64,000 nucleotides of DNA from an uncultured bacterium (GTDB lineage Bacteria; Bacteroidota; Bacteroidia; Bacteroidales; Bacteroidaceae). The notes under the pieces were generated by a model, which was not told the origin of the DNA, did no database searches, and worked only from the letters and a program-made list of their open reading frames with translations. The first letter of the stretch is position 1; each line of letters opens with the position of its first letter. A program made the position numbers and the translations under genes. The stretch lies in the NCBI GenBank assembly GCA_905215575.1, contig CAJMQV010000001.1:1-64000 (forward strand), given 5' to 3'. Shown piece after piece: positions 25,712 to 35,220 of the stretch.

Positions 25712-27169
25712 TTACCACTCAAGGACTTGCTTCAAACCGCAACGGTTCACCTCCAAACGATAACGCTTGTAGTAAATATGCCCCTGATAACTGAACTGAA
25801 CGATGAACACCAAGTGATACAGCCGTTCTACCTGTACCTCCTGAAAATCGCCCGTTTTCTGGAATACCGGCACCCCGGTATGCGGATTATCCATACGGCG
25901 CAAAAAATCCTTCAGATTGATACGGATTATCTCATTCACTCCCGGAAAGGCATAACGGCTGAGTCGCGACAGGCGGCGGCCGAAAAGAATCATGCGGCGC
26001 CGGTACAGCAGGATGGATTCGGGAGGAACCGAATCGGGATCTTCTTCGCCCTGCATGCGCAGATTCTTCACTTCTTCGGGAATACGGGTTTCATTCACAA
26101 AATCAAAGCCTTCCTTGCCCTGGCCGATATATTTTCCGCGCATGTCGAGTTTGGTGCGATAGTCATAATATTTGCTGCCTAACTTATTGGCGAACCAATA
26201 GCGCAGGAAGTCTTTGATGCGGTCTTTAAACATATAACTCACCACCAGGGCAATAAACAGCGGACGGGTGAAGTTGCCGTAAGTCTGCTGAAAGGAAAAC
26301 GACACAATGGTAGCAAAGATCATGCTCAGTCCCGCCGCCAACATAAACAGAATCTGCTGTGCCAAAAAAGTGTTGTTCTTCTTACGGACAAAAAGATACA
26401 GGTCGCTCTCCACAAAACGGCGCAATGCGGACATCTGTTTGAGATACTCCTGATTGCGCAACTTGTCACGCAACATCGGCACGGGATATCCCTGTGCCGT
26501 CAGGTATTCCTGCTCCGGCTCAAAATAGGAGGCAAACAGATTCTGCACCGCTTCACGTATCGGGCGGTGGTGTTCCTTCATCATCGTGGATACTTTACTC
26601 AGATAGAAGGCAACCGTACAGGCGATATAGGCATCGGTCTTTCGGAAAGCTGAAGGAAGTTCAACGGAAGTATTTGTCTTATTTTCCGAAAGGAATAGCG
26701 TACGCAAACGGGACTGCACAAAAGCTATATCCTGAAAGGTTTCGGTAAGCAGGGAAAGTGCGCGCCCGGAATCCTTCTCTAAAGCCAAAGCTCTACCCCG
26801 TGAACGCAAGGCACTGCGCACAATATTGCCCAACATCTTCAACTGATGTTCCAGTTCTTTGCGGTTCTTCAAAGAAGTTTCCTGGCAATAATTCTCCCAG
26901 GAAGCCACAAGCAACTGGAAAGGCTGACAGTCCTCTTCCACCAGTTCGTGCAGCGAATAGATGGGAGTCATCAGACGGATATGCGAACGTGTATCCCGAT
27001 AAAAATCTGATTTTGTATAAGTTTTTTGATTGATATACAAGGAATCCGGTATGAACACCCAAGTGTTCATAACAAAATCACTCACCGGAAAGCGCTGGTC
27101 GCCGTGAGAATATCCCACTTTCAACTCCAGAGTGAACTGATCATGCTTCTTGGTTTCTATATTTAGCAT
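25712..27169 (-). CDS. Conserved-looking two-helix membrane protein of unknown function
   Basis: A 485-residue protein I cannot assign to a family. The N-terminal ~290 residues look soluble and partly helical (e.g. ELEHQLKMLGNIVRSALRSRGRALA). Two membrane helices lie at about 275-320 (QILFMLAAGLSMIFATIVSF and RPLFIALVVSYMF). A basic segment and a C-terminal soluble region follow (RIPEEVKNLRMQGEEDPDSVPPESI, LYHLVFIVQFSYQGHIYYKRY). There is no signal peptide and no catalytic motif. It has its own good promoter, back-to-back with that of the NUDIX gene, and no operon partner. Confidence 0.75.
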   Translation of the reverse strand: MLNIETKKHDQFTLELKVGYSHGDQRFPVSDFVMNTWVFIPDSLYINQKTYTKSDFYRDTRSHIRLMTPIYSLHELVEEDCQPFQLLVASWENYCQETSLKNRKELEHQLKMLGNIVRSALRSRGRALALEKDSGRALSLLTETFQDIAFVQSRLRTLFLSENKTNTSVELPSAFRKTDAYIACTVAFYLSKVSTMMKEHHRPIREAVQNLFASYFEPEQEYLTAQGYPVPMLRDKLRNQEYLKQMSALRRFVESDLYLFVRKKNNTFLAQQILFMLAAGLSMIFATIVSFSFQQTYGNFTRPLFIALVVSYMFKDRIKDFLRYWFANKLGSKYYDYRTKLDMRGKYIGQGKEGFDFVNETRIPEEVKNLRMQGEEDPDSVPPESILLYRRRMILFGRRLSRLSRYAFPGVNEIIRINLKDFLRRMDNPHTGVPVFQKTGDFQEVQVERLYHLVFIVQFSYQGHIYYKRYRLEVNRCGLKQVLEW

Positions 27170-27198
27170 GGCGGTATCGGATTTACGGGATTCCCTTA

Positions 27199-27228
27199 CA
27201 AATATAATTTTTCTGCTTTGATATACAA
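27199..27228 (-). promoter_or_regulatory. Promoter of the 485-residue membrane protein gene
   Basis: On the minus strand TTG (27226-27228), a 19-bp spacer and TATATTTG (27199-27206). Confidence 0.7.
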
Positions 27229-27231
27229 AAT

Positions 27232-27262
27232 CTTGATTTTAAAAAAGAAATATATAACTTTG
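27232..27262 (+). promoter_or_regulatory. Promoter of the NUDIX gene
   Basis: TTG (27233-27235), a 19-bp spacer and TAACTTTG (27255-27262), back-to-back with the divergent promoter. Confidence 0.75.
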
Positions 27263-27287
27263 TTTTCAACTATAAGACGTAAAGATT

Positions 27288-27839
27288 ATGGAAAATCAGG
27301 AACATCCATTCAAGCAGTTTTTATTCTGCCCGAAATGCGGTTCAAAGGACTTTGTGATTCATGACAGCAAGTCAAAACACTGCAATTCATGCGGGTTTAC
27401 CTACTATTTCAACCCAAGTACCGCTAACGTGGCCGTGATCATCAACGAACGGAACGAACTTCTCGTATGCCGACGGGGCAAGGAACCCGCACTCGGCACA
27501 CTGGACCTTCCGGGCGGATTTTGTGACTGTTTTGAAACAGCAGAGCAGGGAGTGATCCGTGAAGTGAAGGAAGAAACCGGACTGGATGTCCGTGAGACGC
27601 ACTATCTGTTCTCATTGCCCAATCTGTATCTCTATTCGGGTTTCACAGTACATACGCTGGATCTGTTCTTTGTATGTACAGTTCCTGAACACAACACCCT
27701 GAAAGCCATGGATGATGTGGCCGACTGCTTCTGGGTTCCTCTGAATGAAATCTCTCCCGAGGCCTTTGGTCTTCAGTCCGTGCAGAAGGGTATCCGGATG
27801 ATTCTGGAAGGAAATCTGCTGACTCCGTATCTCAAATAA
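27288..27839 (+). CDS. NUDIX hydrolase with N-terminal zinc ribbon
   Basis: The first ~40 residues form a zinc ribbon (FCPKCGSKDFV, then HCNSCGFTYYFNPS). It is followed by a NUDIX domain whose box reads GGFCDCFETAEQGVIREVKEETGL, an almost full match to GX5EX7REUXEEXGU. NUDIX enzymes hydrolyse nucleoside diphosphates linked to another group, such as NADH, ADP-ribose or oxidised nucleotides. The zinc ribbon resembles that of NudC-type NADH pyrophosphatases, but the protein is shorter, so the substrate is open. It is transcribed from its own promoter. Confidence 0.9.
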   Translation: MENQEHPFKQFLFCPKCGSKDFVIHDSKSKHCNSCGFTYYFNPSTANVAVIINERNELLVCRRGKEPALGTLDLPGGFCDCFETAEQGVIREVKEETGLDVRETHYLFSLPNLYLYSGFTVHTLDLFFVCTVPEHNTLKAMDDVADCFWVPLNEISPEAFGLQSVQKGIRMILEGNLLTPYLK

Positions 27840-27904
27840 AAAATAAAAAAATAGGAAGACAGAAAAAAAAAAACAATATATAAGGTGTATATAGCTTTTT
27901 TTTC

Positions 27905-27912
27905 TACTTTTG
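27905..27912 (+). promoter_or_regulatory. -7 box for topA
   Basis: TACTTTTG about 30 bp before the topA ATG at 27943; -33 element not evident. Confidence 0.5.
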
Positions 27913-27942
27913 CGCCCGATATATTTTAATATAATAAATACG

Positions 27943-30288
27943 ATGCAAAAGAATCTGGTTATCGTGGAGTCTCCTGCCAAGGCAAAGACGATCGAGAAGT
28001 TTTTAGGATCTGACTACAAAGTTTTATCGAGTTACGGACATATCCGCGATCTGAAAAAGAAAGAATTCAGTATAGATACAGACACATTTACCCCGGAATA
28101 TGAAATCCCTGATGAGAAAGCCAAACTGGTGAACGAACTGAAAAGCCAGGCAGAGAAGGCCGAAACCGTATGGCTGGCATCCGATGAGGACCGCGAAGGA
28201 GAAGCCATTTCCTGGCATTTATACGAGGTGCTGAATCTGAAACCAGAGCATACCAAGCGTATTGTTTTTCATGAAATTACCAAACCGGCCATTCTCTCGG
28301 CCATAGAACATCCCCGACAGATAGATCTGAATCTGGTCAACGCGCAGCAGGCACGACGTGTACTCGACCGTATTGTGGGTTTCAAGCTGTCGCCTGTACT
28401 CTGGAAAAAAGTAAAACCGGCCCTGTCTGCCGGACGTGTACAAAGCGTGGCCGTACGCCTGATTGTGGAAAAAGAACGCGAAATCCAGCAGTTCAAGAGC
28501 GAGGCCAATTACCGCGTAACCGCCCTGTTTGAGGTTCCGGAAAACAAAACCGAAATCAAGGCGGAACTGAACCAGCGCTTCAAGACCAAGGAAGAGGCAA
28601 TGGCATTCCTGGAAAGCTGCAAGCAGGCTGCCTTCCGCATTGACGATATTGCTACCCGCCCGCAGAAACGTACTCCTTCGGCTCCGTTCACTACTTCAAC
28701 CCTGCAACAGGAGGCGGCTCACAAATTGGGCTTTACCGTGGCACAGACCATGATGATTGCCCAAAAGCTTTATGAGTCCGGAAAGATTACCTACATGCGT
28801 ACCGACTCGGTGAACCTGTCGTCACTCTGTATCAACGCCTGCATTCAGGTGATTACAGACTCTATGGGAAGCCAGTATGTAAAGAGCCGCCAGTTCCAGA
28901 CCAAATCCAAAGGAGCACAGGAAGCGCACGAAGCAATCCGTCCTACCTACATGGATCAGACAGAAATTGACGGTACTCCGCAGGAGAAACGCCTCTATGA
29001 CCTGATCTGGAAGAGAACCATCGCTTCGCAGATGGCTGACGCGGAACTGGAAAAGACAACCGTTTCCATCCAGTCGGACAAGAGCCAATATACTTTCGTC
29101 GCTACCGGAGAGGTCATCAAGTTCGACGGTTTCCTGAAAGTATACCGCGAAACCCGTGATGAGGATGCTGATATAGCAGAAGCTGAAAGCGGACTGCTGC
29201 CTCCTCTGAGCATCGGCGAAACCTTGAACCGCAAAGAGGTTACCGCCACACAACGGTTCTCACAGCATCCGCCAAGATACAACGAAGCCAGCCTGGTGAA
29301 AAAGCTCGAAGAGCTGGGCATCGGCCGTCCTTCTACTTACGCACCGACCATCAGCACCATACAGCAACGTGAGTATGTGACCAAAGGTGACAAGAGCGGT
29401 GAAGAAAAAGAACAGACCACGCTGACACTGAAACAGGATCAAATCAGCGAAAGCACCAAGCAGACCATCATCGGAGCAGAAAGAAACAAACTGATTCCTA
29501 CCGATGTGGGTATCGTGGTGAACGACTTCCTGTTGCAGTTCTTCCCTGAAATCATGGACTATAACTTCACGGCCGAAGTAGAAAAGCGATTCGACGAAGT
29601 GGCCGAAGGAAAGACAGAATGGACCAAGCTGATGCAGGATTTCTATCAGGAATTCTCTCCTCTGGTGGAAAAGACTCTGAACGTGAAATCAGAGCATAAA
29701 GTAGGCGAACGTGAATTAGGCAAAGATCCGAAATCCGGAAAACCGGTGTTTGTCAAAATCGGACGTTTCGGTCCGGTAGTACAGATCGGCAGCGCCGACG
29801 ACAAGGAAAAACCACGCTTCGCCCAGATGAAGCAGGGCCAGAGCATGGAAACCATCACGCTCGATGAAGCACTCGACCTGTTCAAACTGCCGCGTACACT
29901 CGGCGAATTTGAAGGTACAGAGGTGAGTGTCGGTGCCGGACGCTTCGGTCCATACATCCTGCACGACAAGAAATATGTGTCTATTCCTGCCGGAAAAGAT
30001 CCGCTGAGCATTACGCTTGACGAGGCCGTTACCCTGATTCAGGAAAAGAGAAAGGCCGAAGAAGAGCGTCATCTCAAGACATTCGAAGAGGAACCGGAAC
30101 TGGAAATTCTCAACGGCCGCTACGGTCCTTACCTGGCCTATAAAGGCAAGAATTACCGTCTGCCGAAGAATCTGGCAGAAAAGGCCCGTGACCTTTCTTT
30201 GGAGGAATGCATGGAAGTAATCAAGGAGCAGGACGAGAAACCGGCAAAAACAACTAAAGGCAAAAGAACTTATACCAAAAAGAAATGA
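27943..30288 (+). CDS. topA: DNA topoisomerase I
   Basis: Type IA topoisomerase that relaxes negative supercoils. The 781-residue protein starts MQKNLVIVESPAKAKTIEKFL (TOPRIM domain, with DEDREGEAISWHL). The active-site tyrosine is Y284 in SGKITYMRTDS. C-terminal repeats of the topo C-terminal type (IGRFGPVVQIG, GAGRFGPYILHDKKYVSIP, NGRYGPYLAYKGKNYRLP) are followed by a lysine-rich tail. There are no four-cysteine zinc fingers, unlike E. coli TopA. I use the ATG at 27943, since the longer frame starts inside the promoter. The stop overlaps the aroK start (ATGA). Confidence 0.97.
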   Translation: MQKNLVIVESPAKAKTIEKFLGSDYKVLSSYGHIRDLKKKEFSIDTDTFTPEYEIPDEKAKLVNELKSQAEKAETVWLASDEDREGEAISWHLYEVLNLKPEHTKRIVFHEITKPAILSAIEHPRQIDLNLVNAQQARRVLDRIVGFKLSPVLWKKVKPALSAGRVQSVAVRLIVEKEREIQQFKSEANYRVTALFEVPENKTEIKAELNQRFKTKEEAMAFLESCKQAAFRIDDIATRPQKRTPSAPFTTSTLQQEAAHKLGFTVAQTMMIAQKLYESGKITYMRTDSVNLSSLCINACIQVITDSMGSQYVKSRQFQTKSKGAQEAHEAIRPTYMDQTEIDGTPQEKRLYDLIWKRTIASQMADAELEKTTVSIQSDKSQYTFVATGEVIKFDGFLKVYRETRDEDADIAEAESGLLPPLSIGETLNRKEVTATQRFSQHPPRYNEASLVKKLEELGIGRPSTYAPTISTIQQREYVTKGDKSGEEKEQTTLTLKQDQISESTKQTIIGAERNKLIPTDVGIVVNDFLLQFFPEIMDYNFTAEVEKRFDEVAEGKTEWTKLMQDFYQEFSPLVEKTLNVKSEHKVGERELGKDPKSGKPVFVKIGRFGPVVQIGSADDKEKPRFAQMKQGQSMETITLDEALDLFKLPRTLGEFEGTEVSVGAGRFGPYILHDKKYVSIPAGKDPLSITLDEAVTLIQEKRKAEEERHLKTFEEEPELEILNGRYGPYLAYKGKNYRLPKNLAEKARDLSLEECMEVIKEQDEKPAKTTKGKRTYTKKK

Positions 30289-30821
30289 CAAGAATCATCC
30301 TCATAGGCTATATGGGGGCCGGCAAAACCACTCTCGGTAAGGCACTGGCCCGCGAAATGAAGGTGCAGTTCTGCGATCTGGACTGGTTCATCGAAGAACG
30401 CTATCACCGCACCATCCAGCAGATCTTCGACGAGAAAGGCGAAGCCGGATTCCGTGACATCGAAAGAAAGATGCTCTACGAGGTAGCCGAATTTGAAGAT
30501 ATTATCATTTCCTGTGGCGGAGGAACTCCCTGTTTCTTCGATAACATAGAGTTTATGAACTCCAAGGCGCAAACGGTATACCTCAAAGCCACTCCAGAGA
30601 TTCTTTTCCAACACCTGAAAATGGGAAAGAACGAACGCCCCTTACTGAAGAACAAGACCGATGAGGAACTGATGCAGTTCATCACAGAATCACTGGCCGC
30701 GAGAGAGCCGTATTACAGCAAGGCCGACTATATTTTTGACATTACATTATTAAACAGCATAGATAGAATCAAGGACTCTGTCCGTTTAATTCAGGAACTA
30801 CTTAACAAAAAAGCAGAATGA
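30285..30821 (+). CDS. aroK: Shikimate kinase
   Basis: Phosphorylates shikimate at the 3-hydroxyl in aromatic amino acid synthesis. The 178-residue protein has a Walker A (GYMGAGKTTLGKAL), the shikimate-binding aspartate in FCDLDWFIEERY, FRDIERKML and the GGGTP loop (SCGGGTPCF). A lid region around NERPLL is also present. It overlaps topA by 4 bases and speA by 4 bases (both ATGA), indicating translational coupling in topA-aroK-speA-argB. Confidence 0.95.
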   Translation: MTRIILIGYMGAGKTTLGKALAREMKVQFCDLDWFIEERYHRTIQQIFDEKGEAGFRDIERKMLYEVAEFEDIIISCGGGTPCFFDNIEFMNSKAQTVYLKATPEILFQHLKMGKNERPLLKNKTDEELMQFITESLAAREPYYSKADYIFDITLLNSIDRIKDSVRLIQELLNKKAE

Positions 30822-32710
30822 GAAAATGGCGTATTGAAGACTCAGAAGAGCTCTACAACATCAATGGTTGGGGAGTGAACTACTTCGGTATCAACGAGAA
30901 GGGTAATGTTTATGTTACTCCTCGCAAAGACAGCGTGCAGGTCGACCTGAAAGAACTGGTCAACGAACTGGCCCTACATGATGTATCCGTACCCGTATTG
31001 CTCCGCTTCCCGGACATATTGGACAACCGGATCGAAAAGACCAGCACCTGTTTTGAGAAAGCAGCCAAAGAGTACGATTTCAAGGCTGAAAACTTTATCA
31101 TCTATCCCATTAAGGTGAATCAGATGCGCCCTGTGGTAGAGGAAATCATCAGCCACGGTAAGAAATTCAATCTGGGTCTTGAAGCCGGTTCCAAACCGGA
31201 ACTGCATGCCGTCATTGCAGTGAACACAGACTCCGATTCTCCAATCATCTGTAACGGTTATAAGGATCAGAACTACATTGAGCTGGCACTGTTGGCACAG
31301 AAGATGGGAAAGAGAATCTTCCTGGTGGTAGAAAAGCTCAACGAACTGAACATCATTGCCAAAGTTTCCAAGAAGCTGAACGTAACCCCGAACATCGGTA
31401 TCCGTATCAAACTGGCTTCGTCAGGAAGTGGCAAATGGGAGGAAAGCGGCGGCGACGCCAGCAAGTTCGGTCTTACTTCCAGCGAGTTGCTTGAAGCACT
31501 CGACTTCCTGGAGAAGAACGACATGAAAGAATGCCTCAAACTGATTCACTTCCACATCGGAAGCCAGATTACCAAGATACGCCGCATCCAGACCGCTCTG
31601 AGAGAGGCCTCACAATTCTATGTACAGCTGCATAAAATGGGCTACAATGTGGAATTTGTAGACTGCGGTGGCGGACTGGGAGTAGACTACGACGGAACCA
31701 AATCCAGCAACAGCGAGAGTTCCGTGAACTACAGCATTCAAGAATATGTAAACGACTGTGTCTATACATTCGTAGAAGCAGCCAACAAAAACAATATCCC
31801 CCACCCGAACCTGATTACCGAAAGCGGACGCTCGCTGTCGGCACATCACTCGGTGCTCATCATGCAGGTTCTGGAAACAGCTTCCCTGCCTAAGATGGAC
31901 GACAACTGGGAACCGGCTCCGGATGCCCACCAGCTCGTGAAGGATATGTACGAAATCTGGGATCACCTGAACCCGAGAACCCTGCTTGAGGACTGGCACG
32001 ACGCCCAGCAGATCCGCGAGGAATCGCTCGATCTGTTCAGTCACGGAATCGTTGATTTGAGAACACGTGCCGACATTGAGAGCATGTACTGGAGTGTAAC
32101 CCGCGAGGTAAACATGTTGGCACAAAGTCAGAAACACATCCCGGAAGAACTTTGGACACTGGACAAACTGCTGGCCGACAAATATTTCTGCAACTTCTCT
32201 CTGTTCCAGAGCCTGCCGGATTCCTGGGCCATTGACCAGTTGTTCCCGATCATGCCTATCCAGCGTCTGAACGAACGTCCGGAGCGTCAGGCTACCTTGC
32301 AGGACATCACTTGCGACTCTGACGGCAAGATCGCCAACTTCGTGACAAACAGTTATCTATCGCACAGTCTGCCGGTGCACACACTCAAACCGGGAGAACC
32401 TTATTATCTGGCCGTATTCCTTGTAGGCGCCTACCAGGAAATTCTGGGTGATATGCACAATCTGTTCGGCGACACGAATGCAGTACACATCACTGTAAAC
32501 GAAAAGGGATACTCAATTGACAAGACCATCGACGGAGAAACCGTGGCCGAAGTACTGGAATACGTACAGTACGAGCCGAAGAAACTGGTACGCCGCCTTG
32601 AAGTGTGGGTGTCACGCTCCATTCAGGAAGGCAAGATCTCACTTGAGGAGGGTAAGGAGTTCCTGAACAACTACCGCTCCGGTCTGTACGGTTATACTTA
32701 TCTGGAATAA
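30818..32710 (+). CDS. speA: Biosynthetic arginine decarboxylase
   Basis: A PLP enzyme that converts arginine to agmatine, the first step of one polyamine route. The 630-residue length and layout match the SpeA class. The N-terminus is WRIEDSEELYNINGWGVNYF, the PLP-lysine motif YPIKVNQM lies near residue 100, then IHFHIGSQ, a glycine-rich DCGGGLGVDYDG and TESGRSLSAHHS. It sits between aroK (4-base overlap) and argB (9-bp gap). The neighbouring arginine biosynthesis kinase makes substrate supply a plausible reason for the linkage. Confidence 0.96.
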   Translation: MRKWRIEDSEELYNINGWGVNYFGINEKGNVYVTPRKDSVQVDLKELVNELALHDVSVPVLLRFPDILDNRIEKTSTCFEKAAKEYDFKAENFIIYPIKVNQMRPVVEEIISHGKKFNLGLEAGSKPELHAVIAVNTDSDSPIICNGYKDQNYIELALLAQKMGKRIFLVVEKLNELNIIAKVSKKLNVTPNIGIRIKLASSGSGKWEESGGDASKFGLTSSELLEALDFLEKNDMKECLKLIHFHIGSQITKIRRIQTALREASQFYVQLHKMGYNVEFVDCGGGLGVDYDGTKSSNSESSVNYSIQEYVNDCVYTFVEAANKNNIPHPNLITESGRSLSAHHSVLIMQVLETASLPKMDDNWEPAPDAHQLVKDMYEIWDHLNPRTLLEDWHDAQQIREESLDLFSHGIVDLRTRADIESMYWSVTREVNMLAQSQKHIPEELWTLDKLLADKYFCNFSLFQSLPDSWAIDQLFPIMPIQRLNERPERQATLQDITCDSDGKIANFVTNSYLSHSLPVHTLKPGEPYYLAVFLVGAYQEILGDMHNLFGDTNAVHITVNEKGYSIDKTIDGETVAEVLEYVQYEPKKLVRRLEVWVSRSIQEGKISLEEGKEFLNNYRSGLYGYTYLE

Positions 32711-32719
32711 AAAGGTATT

Positions 32720-33499
32720 ATGACAATGAAAAAGAAACTTACTGTTATTAAAGTGGGCGGAAAGATTGTTGAAGAGGAAGCTACCCTGAAACAGTTTCTC
32801 GACGACTTTGCCCGCGTAGAAGGATATAAAGTGCTGGTACACGGTGGCGGCCGCTCGGCTACCAAAATCGCTGCCCAGCTCGGCATTGAAAGCCGCATGG
32901 TAAACGGACGACGCATCACCGACGCACAGACTCTGCAAGTAGTGACCATGGTGTATGGCGGACTGGTGAACAAGAATATTGTAGCCGGACTCCAGGCCCG
33001 GGGCGTAAACGCATTAGGACTTACCGGTGCCGACATGAATGTGATCCGCTCACACAAACGTCCGGTAAAGGACATAGACTATGGTTTTGTAGGCGATGTG
33101 GATCAGGCCGACGGCGAGATGCTGTCCCAACTGATTGATAAGGGAATCGTGCCGGTAATGGCACCGCTCACCCACGACGGACAGGGACAGATGCTGAACA
33201 CCAATGCGGATACCATTGCCGGAGAAACCGCCAAGGCACTGGCTCCTTACTTTGATGTGACATTGGTGTACTGTTTCGAAAAGAAAGGTGTGCTGCGCGA
33301 TGCCAATGATGACGACAGCGTGATCCCACACCTGAATGAGGCCGACTTCAAGAAATATGTTGAAGAAGGAGTTATTCAGGACGGTATGATTCCAAAGCTG
33401 GAAAACGCATTCCAGGCCATCCATTCGGGTGTCAGCAAGGTAAACATTACCATGGCTACCGCCATCGACGGCACACAGGGAACCATTATTGAAAAATAA
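32720..33499 (+). CDS. argB: Acetylglutamate (or succinylglutamate) kinase
   Basis: An amino acid kinase fold protein of 259 residues, with KVGGKIVEE at the N-terminus, VHGGGRSAT for substrate binding and LTGADMNVIRSHKRP in the middle. It phosphorylates the N-acylglutamate intermediate of arginine synthesis. In Bacteroides fragilis the downstream carbamoyltransferase uses N-succinylornithine, so the acyl group here may be succinyl rather than acetyl; the sequence alone does not settle this. It is the last gene of topA-aroK-speA-argB and is followed by a terminator hairpin. Confidence 0.93.
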   Translation: MTMKKKLTVIKVGGKIVEEEATLKQFLDDFARVEGYKVLVHGGGRSATKIAAQLGIESRMVNGRRITDAQTLQVVTMVYGGLVNKNIVAGLQARGVNALGLTGADMNVIRSHKRPVKDIDYGFVGDVDQADGEMLSQLIDKGIVPVMAPLTHDGQGQMLNTNADTIAGETAKALAPYFDVTLVYCFEKKGVLRDANDDDSVIPHLNEADFKKYVEEGVIQDGMIPKLENAFQAIHSGVSKVNITMATAIDGTQGTIIEK

Positions 33500-33555
33500 T
33501 TCAGAAAATATTTCTCTGAAAATAAACGACTTATAAAAAAAATCACAAAAAAATC

Positions 33556-33597
33556 GACGGGTGAGTGTAACTTTTGTGCCACTCACCCGTCTTTATT
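33556..33597 (+). terminator. argB terminator (12-bp perfect stem)
   Basis: GACGGGTGAGTG (33556-33567) pairs perfectly with CACTCACCCGTC (33580-33591), loop of 12 nt, then TTTATTATA. It ends 15 bp before the sigma factor ATG, so it may also influence that gene's leader. Confidence 0.75.
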
Positions 33598-33606
33598 ATA
33601 GAGCAG

Positions 33607-34116
33607 ATGAAAGAAACCAGTTTCCAGCACGATATACTCCCGCTGAAGGACAAACTCTTCAGAACGGCCTTACGAATCACATTGGATACGGCAGAAGCCG
33701 AGGACATTGTGCAGGAAACCCTTATCCGAATCTGGCACAAACGGGAAGAATGGAACAGCATGGATTCAATAGAAGCCTACTGCCAGACCATTTGCCGTAA
33801 CTTGGCTCTGGACCGCACAGCACGACTGAGCAACCAGAACATCAGGCTGGAAGATGCCCAAAGCGACCCCGCAAGTGCCCATACCCCACAGGAAACTCTG
33901 GAAAACAAAGACTATCTGCATATTGTGCGACAACTGCTCGAGGAACTGCCCGAAGCACAACAGCAGGTACTGGAACAAAGAGAAATTGAGGGGAAAAGCT
34001 ATAAGGAGATTGCTCAGACACTGCGGCTCACGGAAGAGCAGGTGAAAGTCAACCTGTTCCGGGCCCGACAAAAAATTAAAAAACGATTCTTAGAGATAGA
34101 GATATATGGATTATAA
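33607..34116 (+). CDS. ECF-type RNA polymerase sigma factor
   Basis: From the ATG at 33607 (MKETSFQHDILPLKDKLFRTAL) the protein has 169 residues. Region 2 includes AEDIVQETLIRIWHKREEW and a C-terminal region 4 helix-turn-helix includes EGKSYKEIAQTLRLTEEQVKVNLFRARQKIKK. There is no region 3, which is typical of extracytoplasmic-function sigma factors. It overlaps the next gene by 11 bp; that gene encodes a one-helix membrane protein that could be its anti-sigma factor. No SusC/SusD or FecR-like genes follow, so it is not an obvious polysaccharide-utilisation sigma. Confidence 0.92.
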   Translation: MKETSFQHDILPLKDKLFRTALRITLDTAEAEDIVQETLIRIWHKREEWNSMDSIEAYCQTICRNLALDRTARLSNQNIRLEDAQSDPASAHTPQETLENKDYLHIVRQLLEELPEAQQQVLEQREIEGKSYKEIAQTLRLTEEQVKVNLFRARQKIKKRFLEIEIYGL

Positions 34117-34621
34117 ATACATCGAACAGCTGCTTGAGCGCTATTGGAACTGCGAGACTACTCCTGAAGAAGAGGACATCTTGCGCACTTTCTTCTCACA
34201 GAAGGAAGTACCGGCGCATCTGCTTCGCTACCGTTCCCTGTTCGTTTACGAGCAGACGATAAAGAAGGCCAAGCTTAGCGATGACTTTGACGAGAAAATC
34301 CTGAAACTCATCGAAAGCGAGGAAGCACCGGTCAAAGCGAAGACCATCAGTTTCACTCAGCGCGTGCGTCCACTCTTCAAGGCAGCGGCAGTCATTGCCA
34401 TTCTGCTTACCTTAGGAAATGCCGCACAGCATTCCTTCAAACAAGAGAACGCCCAGAAAGAATATAATTACGACCATTATCAGGACACCTACAAGGATCC
34501 TGAAGTGGCTTATGATCAGGTTTCCTATGCCCTGCAAATGGTAGCCCGGGGGCTGAATGACTCTGTCATCAGCGATTCTACAGCAGCCCTGAGCAGCCAA
34601 AAAATAGGAAAAGACCGATAA
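34106..34621 (+). CDS. Membrane protein, candidate anti-sigma factor
   Basis: A 171-residue protein with a ~90-residue helical, charged N-terminal region (YIEQLLERYWNCETTPEEEDILRTFF), one membrane helix at about 92-108 (LFKAAAVIAILLTLGNAA) and a ~60-residue outer tail. The topology (cytoplasmic N-terminus, single helix, short periplasmic tail) and the overlap with an ECF sigma gene fit an anti-sigma factor. The phrase ERYWNCETTPEEEDILRTFF recalls the N-termini of many Bacteroidetes anti-sigma proteins. No zinc-binding HxxxCxxC motif is present. Confidence 0.7.
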   Translation: MDYKYIEQLLERYWNCETTPEEEDILRTFFSQKEVPAHLLRYRSLFVYEQTIKKAKLSDDFDEKILKLIESEEAPVKAKTISFTQRVRPLFKAAAVIAILLTLGNAAQHSFKQENAQKEYNYDHYQDTYKDPEVAYDQVSYALQMVARGLNDSVISDSTAALSSQKIGKDR

Positions 34622-34634
34622 AGGCGCGCCGTTT

Positions 34635-35111
34635 ATGAAAAAGGCAATGCTAATGCTGGTTATGACCATGACAGGCAGTCTGGTGGCCAGCGCGCAGGAC
34701 TTTGCTTCGCGGTTTATGATGGACTTCAATAAAGACACCACCATCCGCTGCCAGACTATCAGTCCGAAAATGATGGAACGTCTGGTAGACATGCACCGCA
34801 GAAAGAACGACCGCACGGAAGCCCGCCAGCTGATCGCCAAACTGAAAAGTGCACGCATCATTCAGGGAGCAGACAAACCGAAATATTTTCTGCATGCCGA
34901 AAAGATGCTCAAGCACAACCGCCAGCGGTTCATTCCGCTGCATCAGTCGACAGCTCATGGCAACAATCAGATCTTTGTCCGCCGTAAGGAGGATTACATC
35001 ATCGAACTGATTATGCTGAACAAAGACTCGGCCGCCGGAACATTTACCATCGTAAACCTGACCGGCGACATGGACGACGAGTTCATCCGAATACTTTCGG
35101 GCAACAAATAA
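34635..35111 (+). CDS. DUF4252-type secreted protein
   Basis: A signal peptide (MKKAMLMLVMTMTGSLVASAQ) is followed by a ~137-residue domain with the DUF4252 pattern (IIQGADKPKYFLHAEKMLK, then FTIVNLTGDMDDEFIRIL). Members are Bacteroidetes envelope proteins of unknown activity, often found after a sigma/anti-sigma pair as here. It is 13 bp after the candidate anti-sigma gene and is followed by a terminator, so the three genes form one unit. Confidence 0.82.
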   Translation: MKKAMLMLVMTMTGSLVASAQDFASRFMMDFNKDTTIRCQTISPKMMERLVDMHRRKNDRTEARQLIAKLKSARIIQGADKPKYFLHAEKMLKHNRQRFIPLHQSTAHGNNQIFVRRKEDYIIELIMLNKDSAAGTFTIVNLTGDMDDEFIRILSGNK

Positions 35112-35220
35112 AACGAGATAATTTTTGCTTTATATATTAAAACAAGTTAGTGCTTAATAAAACAATCACGAAACTGTGAAGTTTCAATCTCTCAATTTTT
35201 TCATAACATACTAACGTGGG

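Noticed and set aside
33556..33591. TAACTTTTG inside the argB hairpin loop considered as the sigma factor promoter
   Set aside because: The spacing is one base too long for TAnnTTTG and there is no TTG at the -33 position; the hairpin plus TTTATTATA is better read as a terminator.
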